Part shown: positions 7,883 through 17,075 of the stretch, in pieces
Layout: the number at the start of each line of letters is the position of its first letter
Numbering within the stretch: the stretch's first letter is position 1
Assembly: GCA_017303635.1 (NCBI GenBank)
Contig: JAFLCG010000014.1
Span: 1 to 64,000 of the forward strand
Reading direction: 5' to 3'
DNA: 64,000 bases
From: Anaerolineae bacterium
GTDB lineage: Bacteria > Chloroflexota > Anaerolineae > Aggregatilineales > Phototrophicaceae
The notes under the pieces: generated by a model
What the model saw: only the letters and a program-made list of their open reading frames with translations
What the model was told of the DNA's origin: nothing
Databases searched by the model: none
Position numbers and translations under genes: made by a program

Positions 7883-8481
7883 TGCGGAGGCTCGGCATAC
7901 TCGGTGGTACCTTTGATCCCCCGCACACGGGCCACTTGATCCTGGCAGAGTATGCTCACGATGCACTCGGTCTGGATCAAGTTCTTTTTGTTCCAGCTGC
8001 TGATCCCCCGCACAAGCAACAGGAAGATAAACAACCGGTTCAACATCGGTTGGCTATGCTGGAGCTTGCCCTGGCGGATAATGAGCACTTCAGTATTTCA
8101 CGAGCAGATATTGATCGTCCTGGCCCTCATTACTCGGTGGATATGGTCGCGATTGTGCAGGAGCAGTATCCTGACTATGAGTTGTATTTTGTTATGGGGA
8201 GTGATTCTCTCCGTAACTTGACTCGCTGGTATCATCCGGAAGAACTCATTCAACGATGCCGGTTAGCCGTGATGCGCCGACCGGGAGACTACATTCAGTT
8301 GAACATGCATGAAGCGGTACTACCATCCTTGCATGATCGTGTCTCAATGGTGGAAGCGCCCCTGATTGGGATTTCCTCCAGCCAGATTGTCGATCGCCTC
8401 CAGCAAGGGCGCAGCGTGCGTTATTTGCTACCTCAAGCTGTGTTGGATTACATAGACGAACATCAGCTATACAGGGCCTGA
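7882..8481 (+). CDS. nadD: Nicotinate-nucleotide adenylyltransferase
   Basis: About 199 residues from GTG 7882; a second GTG at 7870 would add four residues. The N-terminus carries GGTFDPPHTGHL, with the HxGH nucleotidyl-transfer motif, and the C-terminal ISSSQI matches the ISSTxIR motif. NadD joins nicotinate mononucleotide with ATP to give deamido-NAD in the cytoplasm, a required step of NAD synthesis. Overlap with obg and a 5-base gap to the next gene indicate one operon. Confidence 0.93.
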   Translation: MRRLGILGGTFDPPHTGHLILAEYAHDALGLDQVLFVPAADPPHKQQEDKQPVQHRLAMLELALADNEHFSISRADIDRPGPHYSVDMVAIVQEQYPDYELYFVMGSDSLRNLTRWYHPEELIQRCRLAVMRRPGDYIQLNMHEAVLPSLHDRVSMVEAPLIGISSSQIVDRLQQGRSVRYLLPQAVLDYIDEHQLYRA

Positions 8482-8486
8482 ATTCC

Positions 8487-10259
8487 ATGCGCCATAATCT
8501 AATACCCCAACTTTTCACGAGCCTTCTATGCCTGGGCGCTCTGTTGCTAGGGCTGCCCACCAGTGCACAGCAGGATGGCTCGTCAGCTGTGCCTACCTTG
8601 ATACCCCCAACGCTGGTTCCGGCCAATGCTCTGCCGGCGGATAATCCCTTGCCAACCGAGTCCGCCTTGGCACGAATTCGGGCTGAAGGTAAGGTGCACA
8701 TCGGCTTGCTATACAACCTTCCTCCTTTTGGTGAACTCAATCCGCGGGGTGAGGTAACAGGCTTTGATGCCGACCTGGCACGCAGTATGGCAGAGGCCTG
8801 GGGGGTTGAGTTCGTGCCTGTGCAGGTGACCCGGCAGACGGCTTTAGATGCTGTCCGTAGTGGAGCTGTTGATATGCTGATCGCAGCCCAGGCGCAGCAA
8901 CGGGAACTTGCCCTCCAGGTCGAATTTACTCAAACCTATTTTCCATCCAGCCAATCCATGCTGGTGAGGCAGGATGATGGTGCGACCCGGCCGGCTGATC
9001 TCGCTAATCGACGAGTGGGGGTGGTGCTGGGATATCCGGCTGAACGGGCGCTGGCGGATTGGCAGGTCCGGGCCGGAGTGTCTGTTGCGGTGCAGACTTA
9101 TTACACCCTCGACCGGGCTTTTGTGGCGCTGGTTGCCAACGAAGTGGATGCGATTGTGGGGGACCGGGTGCAACTGGGTCGGTTGAATCAGTTGCCGGGC
9201 GTGGCGAAACTGTTGGATGAACCTGTTCAGGCAGAACCTTATTCGGCGGTGGTGCGTCGTCAGGATGTGCATTTCCGCAATCTGATTAACCGTACTTTGC
9301 AATATCTGGTGCAAAGTGGGCGGATGCAGGAAATTACCCAGACCTGGTTTCCAGGTTCGCGCTACCCGGCAGCACTGGTTACTCTCTGGGCGAACCTGGG
9401 GACCGATGCGCCGAAGCCCGATCAGTTCGGCACCGATATTCCCTATCCGGCAGGCTACGTGATTCCCCGGATTCAAAGTTCTGGTGTGGTGCGGGTTGCC
9501 GGTGTTATTGATCTTCCGGCGGAAGCCCCGGAGAGTGAACGCCGACTGGACGCAGCCAATCGACGCATCGTGGAAGCTTTGGTCAGCCGATGGGGTATTC
9601 AGGTGCAATATATACCGAACAGCCGGGATAACGCGGCTGACTTGGTCACCAGCGGGCAGGCTGACCTGGCGGTAGGGGTGAGGCTTGACTGGGTATTGAG
9701 TGATCGGGTTGATTTTTCCAGCGCGTATCTTATTCATGGTGAGCGTTTGATGGTGCGAGCCACCAGTGATGTAGAGACTTTTAACGCGCTGCTGGGCCGG
9801 GTTGCCGGGGTATTCTCCAGCGAGCCGGGGTCCGTTGAGCGCGTGGTTGAGATTGCCGAAAGTGCAGGCGGCGCTATTCGTACATTTTCGATTCTGCGGG
9901 ATCAGGATGCAGCCTTGGAGATGCTGGTCAATAACAATGTGGATGTGTTGTTCGGGGACAGCCTGAAGTTGATCCCATTGCTGGAACAAAATGCGGATTT
10001 GCTGCGGATTACCACACGGGGCGATGCGCCGTCGCCCTGGTACAGCCAGGTGTCGCGGGCGTTTGCGGTTCCGCGGAATGACCTGGACTTCCGGCTGCTG
10101 GTGGATTACACGCTCGAAGAAATGGCTCGGGATGGTTCTCTCCGTGAACTGCTGAATGGGGTGATGCTGCCGAATGAGTCGCCCTTTATCATCACAACAC
10201 CAGGCGTGCAGGCATTCCTCGGAATCAGCTTAACGGGTGCGCCGGTATTGGCGGGGTAG
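8487..10259 (+). CDS. Secreted protein with two tandem family-3 solute-binding domains
   Basis: 590 residues. Signal peptide 1-28 (LFTSLLCLGALLLGLPTSAQ) without a lipobox cysteine. Two SBP_bac_3-type domains follow: about 55-290 (EGKVHIGLLYNLPPFGELN, GFDADLARSMAEAWG) and about 325-575 (SGVVRVAGVIDLPAEAP, with a matching INRRIVEAL and PADLVTSGQADLAVGV). Such domains bind amino acids or related small molecules. No permease or ATPase genes are adjacent, and fusing two domains is unusual, so it may act as a sensor or scavenger rather than in classical import. It follows nadD by 5 bases; a function linked to NadD is not implied. Confidence 0.85.
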   Translation: MRHNLIPQLFTSLLCLGALLLGLPTSAQQDGSSAVPTLIPPTLVPANALPADNPLPTESALARIRAEGKVHIGLLYNLPPFGELNPRGEVTGFDADLARSMAEAWGVEFVPVQVTRQTALDAVRSGAVDMLIAAQAQQRELALQVEFTQTYFPSSQSMLVRQDDGATRPADLANRRVGVVLGYPAERALADWQVRAGVSVAVQTYYTLDRAFVALVANEVDAIVGDRVQLGRLNQLPGVAKLLDEPVQAEPYSAVVRRQDVHFRNLINRTLQYLVQSGRMQEITQTWFPGSRYPAALVTLWANLGTDAPKPDQFGTDIPYPAGYVIPRIQSSGVVRVAGVIDLPAEAPESERRLDAANRRIVEALVSRWGIQVQYIPNSRDNAADLVTSGQADLAVGVRLDWVLSDRVDFSSAYLIHGERLMVRATSDVETFNALLGRVAGVFSSEPGSVERVVEIAESAGGAIRTFSILRDQDAALEMLVNNNVDVLFGDSLKLIPLLEQNADLLRITTRGDAPSPWYSQVSRAFAVPRNDLDFRLLVDYTLEEMARDGSLRELLNGVMLPNESPFIITTPGVQAFLGISLTGAPVLAG

Positions 10260-10350
10260 AAATCGTTCGCAGGAGTTACTTCTCAGTTCACTGTGGATAT
10301 GCAGTAGGTAGTCTGTGCTGGAATATAAGCGTTTGTCAATTGCGGCGGAA

Positions 10351-10519
10351 TAGCCACCGACAACAACAGCGGGAATACGAGAGGGTGGCGCTTCCGGGCC
10401 ACATTTGCGACATAAGTTCTGGTGGAAAGCATGGGGGGCAGCCACTCTATTGGCAGTGTTATCGCGGGAGCAAGAGAGGCCAGCGCCACCCGCCACGGTT
10501 TGAAGTTGGCTGGTGGCTA
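10351..10519 (+). ncRNA. Candidate structured non-coding RNA
   Basis: The 398 bases between the solute-binding protein and the convergent EamA gene hold no credible gene but have nested helices: TAGCCACC (10351-10358) with GGTGGCTA (10512-10519), continued inward by CAAC/GTTG, and inside these GGGTGGCGCT (10383-10392) with AGCGCCACCC (10482-10491). A strong terminator follows at 10624. I compared it by eye with RNase P, SRP, tmRNA, 6S and common riboswitch cores and found no match. Strand is set by the terminator and could be wrong. Confidence 0.4.
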
Positions 10520-10623
10520 CAGGCAAGAGCCTCGCTAAACGGGGACAAGCAATCGCCCAGATGGGTATTAGGGTAGGCAGGCGTACGGGTGTCATGCTGG
10601 TAGTATAACTGATTCTTGGTGCC

Positions 10624-10650
10624 AAAATCGGAACTTATGTTCCGATTTTT
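10624..10650. terminator. Bidirectional terminator between convergent genes
   Basis: AAAATCGGAAC (10624-10634) and GTTCCGATTTT (10639-10649) form a perfect 11-base stem with loop TTAT and a T-run on both strands. It lies 8 bases past the EamA stop. Its core GGAAC-N4-GTTCC recurs elsewhere in this window. Confidence 0.85.
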
Positions 10651-10657
10651 CATTACG

Positions 10658-11623
10658 CTAGGTCGTCGGTGCTGCTTCCGGCGGAGCCTTGCCGAGGTTG
10701 ACGATGGTAATACCGACGATAATGATGGCGCTGCCGACCAACTCCAGAGGGCTGGGGACTTCGTGGAACAAGAAGAAGGCGATCACAGCGGCGATAACAA
10801 TACCCAGTTGGCCGATCACCGAGGTGATGGTGGCCGGGACATGTCGCAAGACATAGTTAAAGGACAAGTGACCAAAGAGTTGGGCCAGTAAGACCAGCAG
10901 CAGCATATAGCCATACGAGGCCGGGCTATACCCCACCAGCGGGATCTTCATGAATAGAACGAGGCCCACGGTGATGATGGATGCAAACAGGAAGATCAGC
11001 CACATGAAGGGCACCAGGCGCATGCGCTTACGTGCGCTCCGCCCCATCAGTGCATAAGCTGCGCCGGTGAGCGCTGAGCCTAAGGACATGATGATTCCAA
11101 GCAGCGGATTGCTGCCGAGGCTGGAATCGCCGGCACTGACTACCGCAATCAGAATTCCCCCGACGACACTGGTGAACAGCCCAACCCATACCTGACGGGA
11201 TAACACGGTATGGAGAATGAATACCTCGGCCAGCCCAATCCAGATGGGTGTGCTGCCCCCCATAACTCCATTCACCAGAATGCTGGTGAATTCCAGTGAG
11301 CCAAATCCGAGCAGTAGATGGACCGCAAACCAGGTACCCGTGATCGCTGCGAACAGGAGATCTCGCTTGCGAATGTGGGATAGCGAGTCTCGATAGACGG
11401 TGAAAACAAAAGGTGTGAGGATGGCGAGCCCGACCACCTGCCGGAATGCGATGATATAAGGGGTTGGCACACCTTCGCCCTGGGCCAGGCGCCCGAGGAT
11501 TCCTGCCCAGGCACCCGCGAAGGCGCTGATGACCATGATGATGATGTACTTCCAGGCAACGGCGGTTCGAGCGGTAGTTGGCGCAGGGATCGAGCCAGGA
11601 CTGGCAGCATTCACGTTGTTCAA
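10658..11623 (-). CDS. EamA-family (DMT) transporter
   Basis: 321 residues with about ten hydrophobic segments arranged as two similar halves, as in EamA/RhaT-type drug/metabolite transporters. The first segment is YIIIMVISAFAGAWAGIL. Marks include GxxWAGILGRLAQGEGVPTPYIIAFRQVVGLAIL in the first half and an inverted-topology repeat in the second half (ALTGAAYALMGRSARKRMRL). These proteins export or exchange small metabolites such as amino acids and nucleosides in the inner membrane; substrate unknown. The start may be TTG 11623 or GTG 11614. A paralogue lies directly upstream (11721-12632), suggesting local duplication. Confidence 0.85.
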   Translation of the reverse strand: MNNVNAASPGSIPAPTTARTAVAWKYIIIMVISAFAGAWAGILGRLAQGEGVPTPYIIAFRQVVGLAILTPFVFTVYRDSLSHIRKRDLLFAAITGTWFAVHLLLGFGSLEFTSILVNGVMGGSTPIWIGLAEVFILHTVLSRQVWVGLFTSVVGGILIAVVSAGDSSLGSNPLLGIIMSLGSALTGAAYALMGRSARKRMRLVPFMWLIFLFASIITVGLVLFMKIPLVGYSPASYGYMLLLVLLAQLFGHLSFNYVLRHVPATITSVIGQLGIVIAAVIAFFLFHEVPSPLELVGSAIIIVGITIVNLGKAPPEAAPTT

Positions 11624-11647
11624 GTTGGACGGTGCCTCACAGCAAAA

Positions 11648-11669
11648 TGACGAGGTTGCAACCTCGTCA
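11648..11669 (-). terminator. Perfect palindrome, terminator of the upstream EamA gene
   Basis: A 22-base perfect palindrome with central GGTTGCAACC and arms TGACGA/TCGTCA, preceded and followed by A/T runs. On the minus strand it is followed by TTTTG and lies 51 bases past the stop of the gene at 11721. It probably ends that transcript. Confidence 0.55.
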
Positions 11670-11720
11670 AAACGAATACAGATGTTTCAGCATGGTTGGC
11701 GGACGTGTAACGGCACGCCC

Positions 11721-12632
11721 CTACTTGTTTTGTGCCTGCCCAATGGTCGCAAGCAGGACACCACCGATGATAATGGCGCTACCCAACAGTTCGCCGGACA
11801 GTGGTACCTGCCTGAAGACCAAATAGGCGGCAATAGCACTGAGCAGCGTTTCCGATTGGCCGACGATACCGACATAGGATGCCGGGAAGTAGCGTAAGGC
11901 AAAATTGAAGGCCGAGTGCCCGATTAATTGAGGCACCGCAGCAGTCACCATAAGCCAGAGGTACCCAATAGATGGATAACCGGTCAATGGTGTACGGTTC
12001 ACTAGCACGACCACGAGCATGGTCAGCGCAGCGCTGCCATAGACCAGCCAAAGGTACGGCAACAGCGGCAAAGAACTGCGCACCTTGCGCCCAATCACCC
12101 AATAACCAGCCAGCCCCAGCGCGCCAATGAGCGCCAATAGGCTGCCGAGAACTGGGTTCGCACCTGGCGCGTTGGCCGCCGCTACGGCAGCGACGACACT
12201 ACCGCTGATGCCGATCAGTAATCCAATCATCACCAGTCGTTTGGGCCGTGTACCAAGGACTAAGAATTCCAGAATCGCGGCCCACAGCGGCCCCGTATTG
12301 ACCAGCGCCACACTGATGAGGACACTGACATACTCCAGGGAGGCAATCCACGCAGCAAAATGGATGGCTAACAGCACGCCTGAAGCCCCGATCAACACCC
12401 AAGTGCCACGCCCTAAAGACTGTACCTCCGTCCAATGACGGCGGAGCGCAAACGGTGTGAGAATCAGGGCAGCAAAGACGAGCCGGGCTGCCGCAATCAA
12501 AGGGGAGGGAATTCCCTGTTCCTGCGACAGGCGTATGAAGATAGCACCCATGGAGACGGCGAGGACCGCAATCAGCAGTGAGGCATAAGCCTGGGGTGGG
12601 GCGGTGCGCTGCCCGATGGTGGGTGAACTCAT
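11721..12632 (-). CDS. EamA-family (DMT) transporter, paralogue
   Basis: 303 residues, about ten membrane segments in two halves. It shares with the gene at 10658 the pattern QEQGIPSPLIAAARLVFAALILTPFALRRH and a conserved ISGSVVAAVAAANAPGANPVLGSLLALIGAL region aligned to the same place, so the pair is a tandem duplication. Predicted inner-membrane exporter of small metabolites; substrate unknown. ATG 12632 starts it; it is divergent from superoxide dismutase, with 136 bases between. No regulator is adjacent. Confidence 0.85.
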   Translation of the reverse strand: MSSPTIGQRTAPPQAYASLLIAVLAVSMGAIFIRLSQEQGIPSPLIAAARLVFAALILTPFALRRHWTEVQSLGRGTWVLIGASGVLLAIHFAAWIASLEYVSVLISVALVNTGPLWAAILEFLVLGTRPKRLVMIGLLIGISGSVVAAVAAANAPGANPVLGSLLALIGALGLAGYWVIGRKVRSSLPLLPYLWLVYGSAALTMLVVVLVNRTPLTGYPSIGYLWLMVTAAVPQLIGHSAFNFALRYFPASYVGIVGQSETLLSAIAAYLVFRQVPLSGELLGSAIIIGGVLLATIGQAQNK

Positions 12633-12768
12633 ATGCTAATTCTAATCATCGTCTCAGGCTTTGGCGATGACCATCAGACCATAATCTTGTACCATCTTTT
12701 ACGTTATCTGGTGTCTTGCGGTAGAAAATACCTTCCGCAGCACCTTGCTTGATGAAGGAGAGACTCTC

Positions 12769-13380
12769 ATGGCTTTTGAACTCGCACCCCTACCTTACGC
12801 TCACAACGCACTCGAACCCCATATTGACACCCGCACGATGGAGATCCATCACGGGAAGCACCATGCCGCTTATGTGACCAACCTGAACAAGGCGCTGGAA
12901 GGTCATGCCGATCTGCAGAGCAAGAGCATCGAGGAACTGCTGACCTCGATTAACAGCCTGCCGGAAGCGATTCGCAATGCTGTCCGCAATAATGGTGGCG
13001 GTCACTGGAATCACACCATGTTCTGGCAGATCATGGGGCCAGGCAAGGGCGGTCAACCGGGCGGCGACCTGGCGGCTGCGATCAACACTGCTTTTGGCAG
13101 CTTTGACAGCTTCAAGGAAAAATTCAACGCTGCCGGAGTGGGTCGGTTCGGTTCCGGTTGGGCCTGGCTGATCGTCGAGAAGGGTGGGGCTGTTTCGATC
13201 ATGTCCACCCCGAATCAGGATAATCCGCTGATGGAAGGCAAGACTGCTGTTCTGGGTGTGGATGTGTGGGAACATGCCTACTACCTGAATTATCAGAACC
13301 GCCGTGCCGACTATCTGGCAGCGTGGTGGAACGTGGTTGACTGGGATGCAGTGGCGGCTCGCTACGCGGCTGGCAAGTAA
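12769..13380 (+). CDS. sod: Iron/manganese superoxide dismutase
   Basis: 203 residues from ATG 12769, chosen because AAGGAGAG precedes it by 7 bases and MAFELAPLPYAHNALEP matches the family's first residues. Metal ligands are the His in HHGKHHAAYVTNLN and HWNHTMFW, and the Asp and His in DVWEHAYYLNYQNRR. It converts superoxide into oxygen and hydrogen peroxide in the cytoplasm and shows the organism meets oxygen. Whether iron or manganese is used cannot be read from the sequence. It is transcribed alone; a terminator follows at 13434. Confidence 0.95.
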   Translation: MAFELAPLPYAHNALEPHIDTRTMEIHHGKHHAAYVTNLNKALEGHADLQSKSIEELLTSINSLPEAIRNAVRNNGGGHWNHTMFWQIMGPGKGGQPGGDLAAAINTAFGSFDSFKEKFNAAGVGRFGSGWAWLIVEKGGAVSIMSTPNQDNPLMEGKTAVLGVDVWEHAYYLNYQNRRADYLAAWWNVVDWDAVAARYAAGK

Positions 13381-13433
13381 AACAGGTCAAAGCTCATGCA
13401 GGGAGGGTGCCTAAACAACATTCTCCCCTCATT

Positions 13434-13465
13434 AAAAAGGCGCTACAATCAGGAGCGCCTTTTTG
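13434..13465 (+). terminator. Intrinsic terminator after superoxide dismutase
   Basis: AAAAAGGCGCT (13434-13444) pairs with AGCGCCTTTTT (13454-13464), loop ACAATCAGG, with a five-T tail. It ends the sod transcript and lies inside the longest possible frame of the next gene, which supports a start further downstream for fumC. Confidence 0.9.
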
Positions 13466-13499
13466 TTGTTTCATGCTCTGGAGTTATTGGAGTATCCAC

Positions 13500-14918
13500 A
13501 TGTCTGATTTTCGTACCGAGAAAGACTCGCTGGGGCCGATTGAAGTGCCAGCGAGCGCCTATTATGGCGCGCAGACTCAACGCGCGATTAACAATTTCCC
13601 GGTGAGCGGCCTGAAGCCGTGGCCCGCCTTTGTGTGGTCGATGACCATGATTAAGCGGGCGGCAGCGGAGGTCCATCTCGACCTGGGAATGCTGCCAGCC
13701 GATATGGCCAAGGCGATCATGCAGGCTGGTGACGAAATCCTCAGCGGGCAGTTCCGTGATGAATTTGTGGTTGATCCGTTCCAGGCCGGCGCTGGCACCA
13801 GCCACAATATGAACACCAATGAGGTGATCTCCAACCGTGCCAACGAAATCCTTGGTTTCAAGCGGGATGATGCCAAGAAGCCGGTCAACCCGAACAACCA
13901 CGTCAACATGGCGCAGAGCACTAATGATACGATTCCGACAGCGATTCGGTTGGGTGCGCTGTGGCGAGTAGAAGAACTGTTGGCCTCCCTACGTGGTCTG
14001 GCTGAAACCTTCCGCGCCAAGTCCCGCGAGTGGGACGATGTGGTGAAGAGTGGACGCACACATTTGCAAGATGCCGTGCCGATTCGGTTAGGGCAGGAAG
14101 TCGGTGCGTGGGCCAAGGCGATTGAGCGAAATGTAGAGAAGCTGGATCAGGCAGCTGAAGGGCTGCGCCGCCTGGGCATTGGCGGTACTGCTAACGGTAC
14201 GGGCCTGAACGCCCACAAGGAATATCATAGCCGGATGGTGGCGAAGCTGAGCAAGCTGACCGGGCTGAAGCTGTATGAGTCGGATGACCTGTTCGAATCC
14301 ATGCAGTCCATGCAGGATGCAGTGCACTTCTCAGGGGCAATCCGCACTTGCGCGCAGGACCTGGTCCGTATTGCCAATGACATTCGCTTGCTCTCCAGTG
14401 GGCCGACGACAGGTCTGGCCGAAATCACCTGCCCACCCGTGCAGCCTGGTTCGTCGATCATGCCAGGCAAGGTCAATCCGGTATTGGCTGAAATGCTGAA
14501 TATGGCGATGTTCCATGTGATGGGTTGTGACCTGACCGTTATGCTGGCGGGTCAGGCGGGTCAATTGGAACTCAATGTGATGATGCCGATCATCGCACAC
14601 AATCTATTTGAAGAAATGCATGTGATGATCGGCGCAGTTAACGCCTTCAATCACAACTGCGCGAAGGGCATTACGGTCAACCGTGAGCGCGCTGAAGGCT
14701 GGCTGGCGAAGAACCCGATCCTGGTGACGGCTCTCAACATGAAGATCGGCTACGAGAATGGTGCGGTGGTCGCCAAGCGGTCACTGGCCGAGAACCGGTC
14801 GATCAAGGATATTGTCGTGGAGATGGGGCTGATGTCCCCGGATGAAGTGGATAAGGCGCTGGATCCAAAGGCAATGACCTATGGTGGTATCATTGAAGGG
14901 GTCGGCGGCGGCGGCTAA
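13500..14918 (+). CDS. fumC: Fumarate hydratase class II
   Basis: 472 residues from ATG 13500, with GGAG 8 bases upstream; a longer frame from 13407 runs through the terminator and is not used. The family signature GSSIMPGKVNPV is present, as are TRxHLQDAVPIRLGQE and the substrate site HMNTNEV (SHNMNTNEVISNRANE). Class II fumarase reversibly hydrates fumarate to L-malate in the citric acid cycle, without an iron-sulfur cluster. It sits alone, between sod and a Ser/Thr kinase. Confidence 0.95.
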   Translation: MSDFRTEKDSLGPIEVPASAYYGAQTQRAINNFPVSGLKPWPAFVWSMTMIKRAAAEVHLDLGMLPADMAKAIMQAGDEILSGQFRDEFVVDPFQAGAGTSHNMNTNEVISNRANEILGFKRDDAKKPVNPNNHVNMAQSTNDTIPTAIRLGALWRVEELLASLRGLAETFRAKSREWDDVVKSGRTHLQDAVPIRLGQEVGAWAKAIERNVEKLDQAAEGLRRLGIGGTANGTGLNAHKEYHSRMVAKLSKLTGLKLYESDDLFESMQSMQDAVHFSGAIRTCAQDLVRIANDIRLLSSGPTTGLAEITCPPVQPGSSIMPGKVNPVLAEMLNMAMFHVMGCDLTVMLAGQAGQLELNVMMPIIAHNLFEEMHVMIGAVNAFNHNCAKGITVNRERAEGWLAKNPILVTALNMKIGYENGAVVAKRSLAENRSIKDIVVEMGLMSPDEVDKALDPKAMTYGGIIEGVGGGG

Positions 14919-15024
14919 CTGAATCGAAAGTTAGGAATCTGTTTGGGGGAACGGGTTATGTTGTGTATACTTTCACCGACATGACCTGTTCCTTTTTGTA
15001 TTTATCCATCACTCAGAGCATCTC

Positions 15025-17034
15025 GTGGCGAATCGTAAACTCGGCAAATACGACATCATTGAACGCTTGGGTCGCGGCGGTATGGCCGAGGTCTTCCGCG
15101 CCTATCATGCTAATCTGGATCGGCAAGTGGCGATCAAGGTTTTGCATGCCTTCCTGGCGGATGATCCCGAATTCAAGAGCCGCTTCGAGCGGGAAGCGCA
15201 AAACGTCGGTCGACTGAAGCACCCGAACATCGTGCAGGTCTACGACTTTGACTATGACACTGAGGGCGAAAGCTACTACATGGTCATGGAATTGGTCGAA
15301 GGGCTGACGCTAAAAGACCGGCTCACCAAGTTGGGCGACCAGGGACAACTGCTCCCACTTTCCGAGGCGTTGAAGATCGTCCGGGAAGCTGCTGGGGCGC
15401 TGGCTTACGCCCACAGCCGCAGTATGATTCACCGGGATGTCAAACCGGCCAACCTGATGCTGGATCATGACAGTCGGGTTGTCTTGACAGACTTCGGCAT
15501 CGCCAAAATGGTCACAGGTGCCCAGTTCACGGCCAGCGGCGGTATGGTCGGTACGCCGGCTTACATGGCCCCGGAACAGGGGTTGGGTGAAGCGGGGGAT
15601 GAACGGTCTGACCTGTACTCGCTTGGTGTGATTCTGTTCCAGTTGGTGACGGGGCAACTGCCCTATGATGCGGAGACCCCGCTAGCGGTCATCCTCAAAC
15701 ACCTGAATGCACCCATTCCCTCTGTACGGGCTATCAATCCCGCACTTTCGGAAGATGTCGAAAAAGTCATCAATCGGGCCATTGCCAAAGAAGCGTCGGA
15801 TCGTTATCAGACTGCCCAGGAATTTATCGAGGACCTCAATCGGTTGGAGAAAGCCGAACCGATACAGGCCGTCAGCCGCAGCGCCGTAGATGAAAAACCT
15901 GTGCCTGTCGCTCCGGTGGAACGCAATGAGTCAGTGACGTTGCCCGTGCGGTCGGAGGCAATGACCCGGCGCGGGTTCTCCGTTTGGACATGGGTGACGG
16001 TTTTGGTTGGGGTGGCAACCGTTGGCATTCTACTGCTGATGGCATCCGGAGTCATACCTGGTCTCCTGCCAGGGGGTGTTACATCGACAGTGCCACCGAC
16101 ACAGATCAGCGCGAGTGTAAGTGAGACCGCATCATTGCCGGTACCCAGCGCGACTGTCCGTGCATCAGCGACGACAGCTCCCAGTGCTACTCTAACTGTG
16201 GTACCACCCACTTCGACGAATACGCCTTCGGCCACGCCGGCCACCCCGGTTGGTCAGGTCGATGGGCAAGTCATCCTGCGGCAGGGGCCGGGGAATATCT
16301 ACTCGGCGATTCGGGAAGTGAGTCCTGAAGATCGGATGACGATCCTGGGACAAAGCGAAGATGGTTTGTGGTTCCTGGTCGAGCAGCAAAACGGGATTCA
16401 AGGCTGGCTCCAACAGAGCGCATTGACGATTGCGGGGAATGTGGCGGGGTTGGAGGTGCTGGTTGCACCGCCGACACCGACTTCCACACCTTCGGTGACG
16501 TTTACCCCCACGCAAACCGCGACTTTTACACCGTCGCTGACCTACACCGTGTCTCCCACGCTGACGAATACCCCCAGCCGAACGCCGACTCACACACCGA
16601 CGGCTACGCGTGATGCAACGGGAACCGCTGTCGCATTGACTTCCACCGCAACGGTTGCCCAGCAGGCGTGCGATGGATTTGATTACGACATCATCAACCG
16701 GGCTGAACTCGAAGACCTGTCGGCGGTGAATCGGGGCCTGCGAGCTGACCAGCCCTTTACGATCGTGATCCAGTTGCTCAATACCGGTGATTGTGCCTGG
16801 CCGGAACTCACGAACCTGCGCTTTGAGATCGGCACCGGCGAAAACTTTGGGACTGATCCCCGGATTTTTATCCGGGAGGTGGTTGAGCCAGGGGAGCAGT
16901 TTGATCTGGAATTCACCGGTCGTACCCCGGTACGGGGCCGGGTCTATGAGGGTCGCTGGTTGCTGGAGACCCCAACCCGCGATGCGATTGGTCTGCCTTT
17001 AACGATCACCATCCGCGTCTTTGAAGGTGGATGA
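15025..17034 (+). CDS. Receptor-like Ser/Thr protein kinase with SH3 and NBR1-like extracellular domains
   Basis: 669 residues from GTG 15025. Kinase domain 1-270: glycine loop LGRGGMAEVF, catalytic lysine in VAIKVL, HRDVKPANLML and the DFG in LTDFGIAKM. One membrane segment near 315-340 (VWTWVTVLVGVATVGILLL) puts the rest outside. Then come a Thr/Pro/Ser-rich linker, a bacterial SH3-like domain (about 395-460, VILRQGPGNIYSAI, GLWFLVEQQNGIQGWL), another Pro/Thr-rich linker and a C-terminal Ig-like NBR1-type domain (about 555-669, NTGDCAWP). It lacks PASTA repeats. It probably senses an envelope signal and phosphorylates cytoplasmic proteins; no substrate is adjacent. Confidence 0.9.
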   Translation: MANRKLGKYDIIERLGRGGMAEVFRAYHANLDRQVAIKVLHAFLADDPEFKSRFEREAQNVGRLKHPNIVQVYDFDYDTEGESYYMVMELVEGLTLKDRLTKLGDQGQLLPLSEALKIVREAAGALAYAHSRSMIHRDVKPANLMLDHDSRVVLTDFGIAKMVTGAQFTASGGMVGTPAYMAPEQGLGEAGDERSDLYSLGVILFQLVTGQLPYDAETPLAVILKHLNAPIPSVRAINPALSEDVEKVINRAIAKEASDRYQTAQEFIEDLNRLEKAEPIQAVSRSAVDEKPVPVAPVERNESVTLPVRSEAMTRRGFSVWTWVTVLVGVATVGILLLMASGVIPGLLPGGVTSTVPPTQISASVSETASLPVPSATVRASATTAPSATLTVVPPTSTNTPSATPATPVGQVDGQVILRQGPGNIYSAIREVSPEDRMTILGQSEDGLWFLVEQQNGIQGWLQQSALTIAGNVAGLEVLVAPPTPTSTPSVTFTPTQTATFTPSLTYTVSPTLTNTPSRTPTHTPTATRDATGTAVALTSTATVAQQACDGFDYDIINRAELEDLSAVNRGLRADQPFTIVIQLLNTGDCAWPELTNLRFEIGTGENFGTDPRIFIREVVEPGEQFDLEFTGRTPVRGRVYEGRWLLETPTRDAIGLPLTITIRVFEGG

Positions 17035-17075
17035 TGGATGGTGTTACTAGATTTATGTGATCGAGGATATACATC

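Noticed and set aside
8844..9989. Long minus-strand frame of 381 residues
   Set aside because: Shadow of the tandem solute-binding protein, whose domain motifs are clear on the plus strand.
10351..10650. RNase P, SRP, tmRNA or a known riboswitch in the 10.3-10.6 kb gap
   Set aside because: The conserved cores (for example GGAAAGTCC/ACAGAA or GGAAGGAAGCAGCC) are absent; only generic stems are seen.
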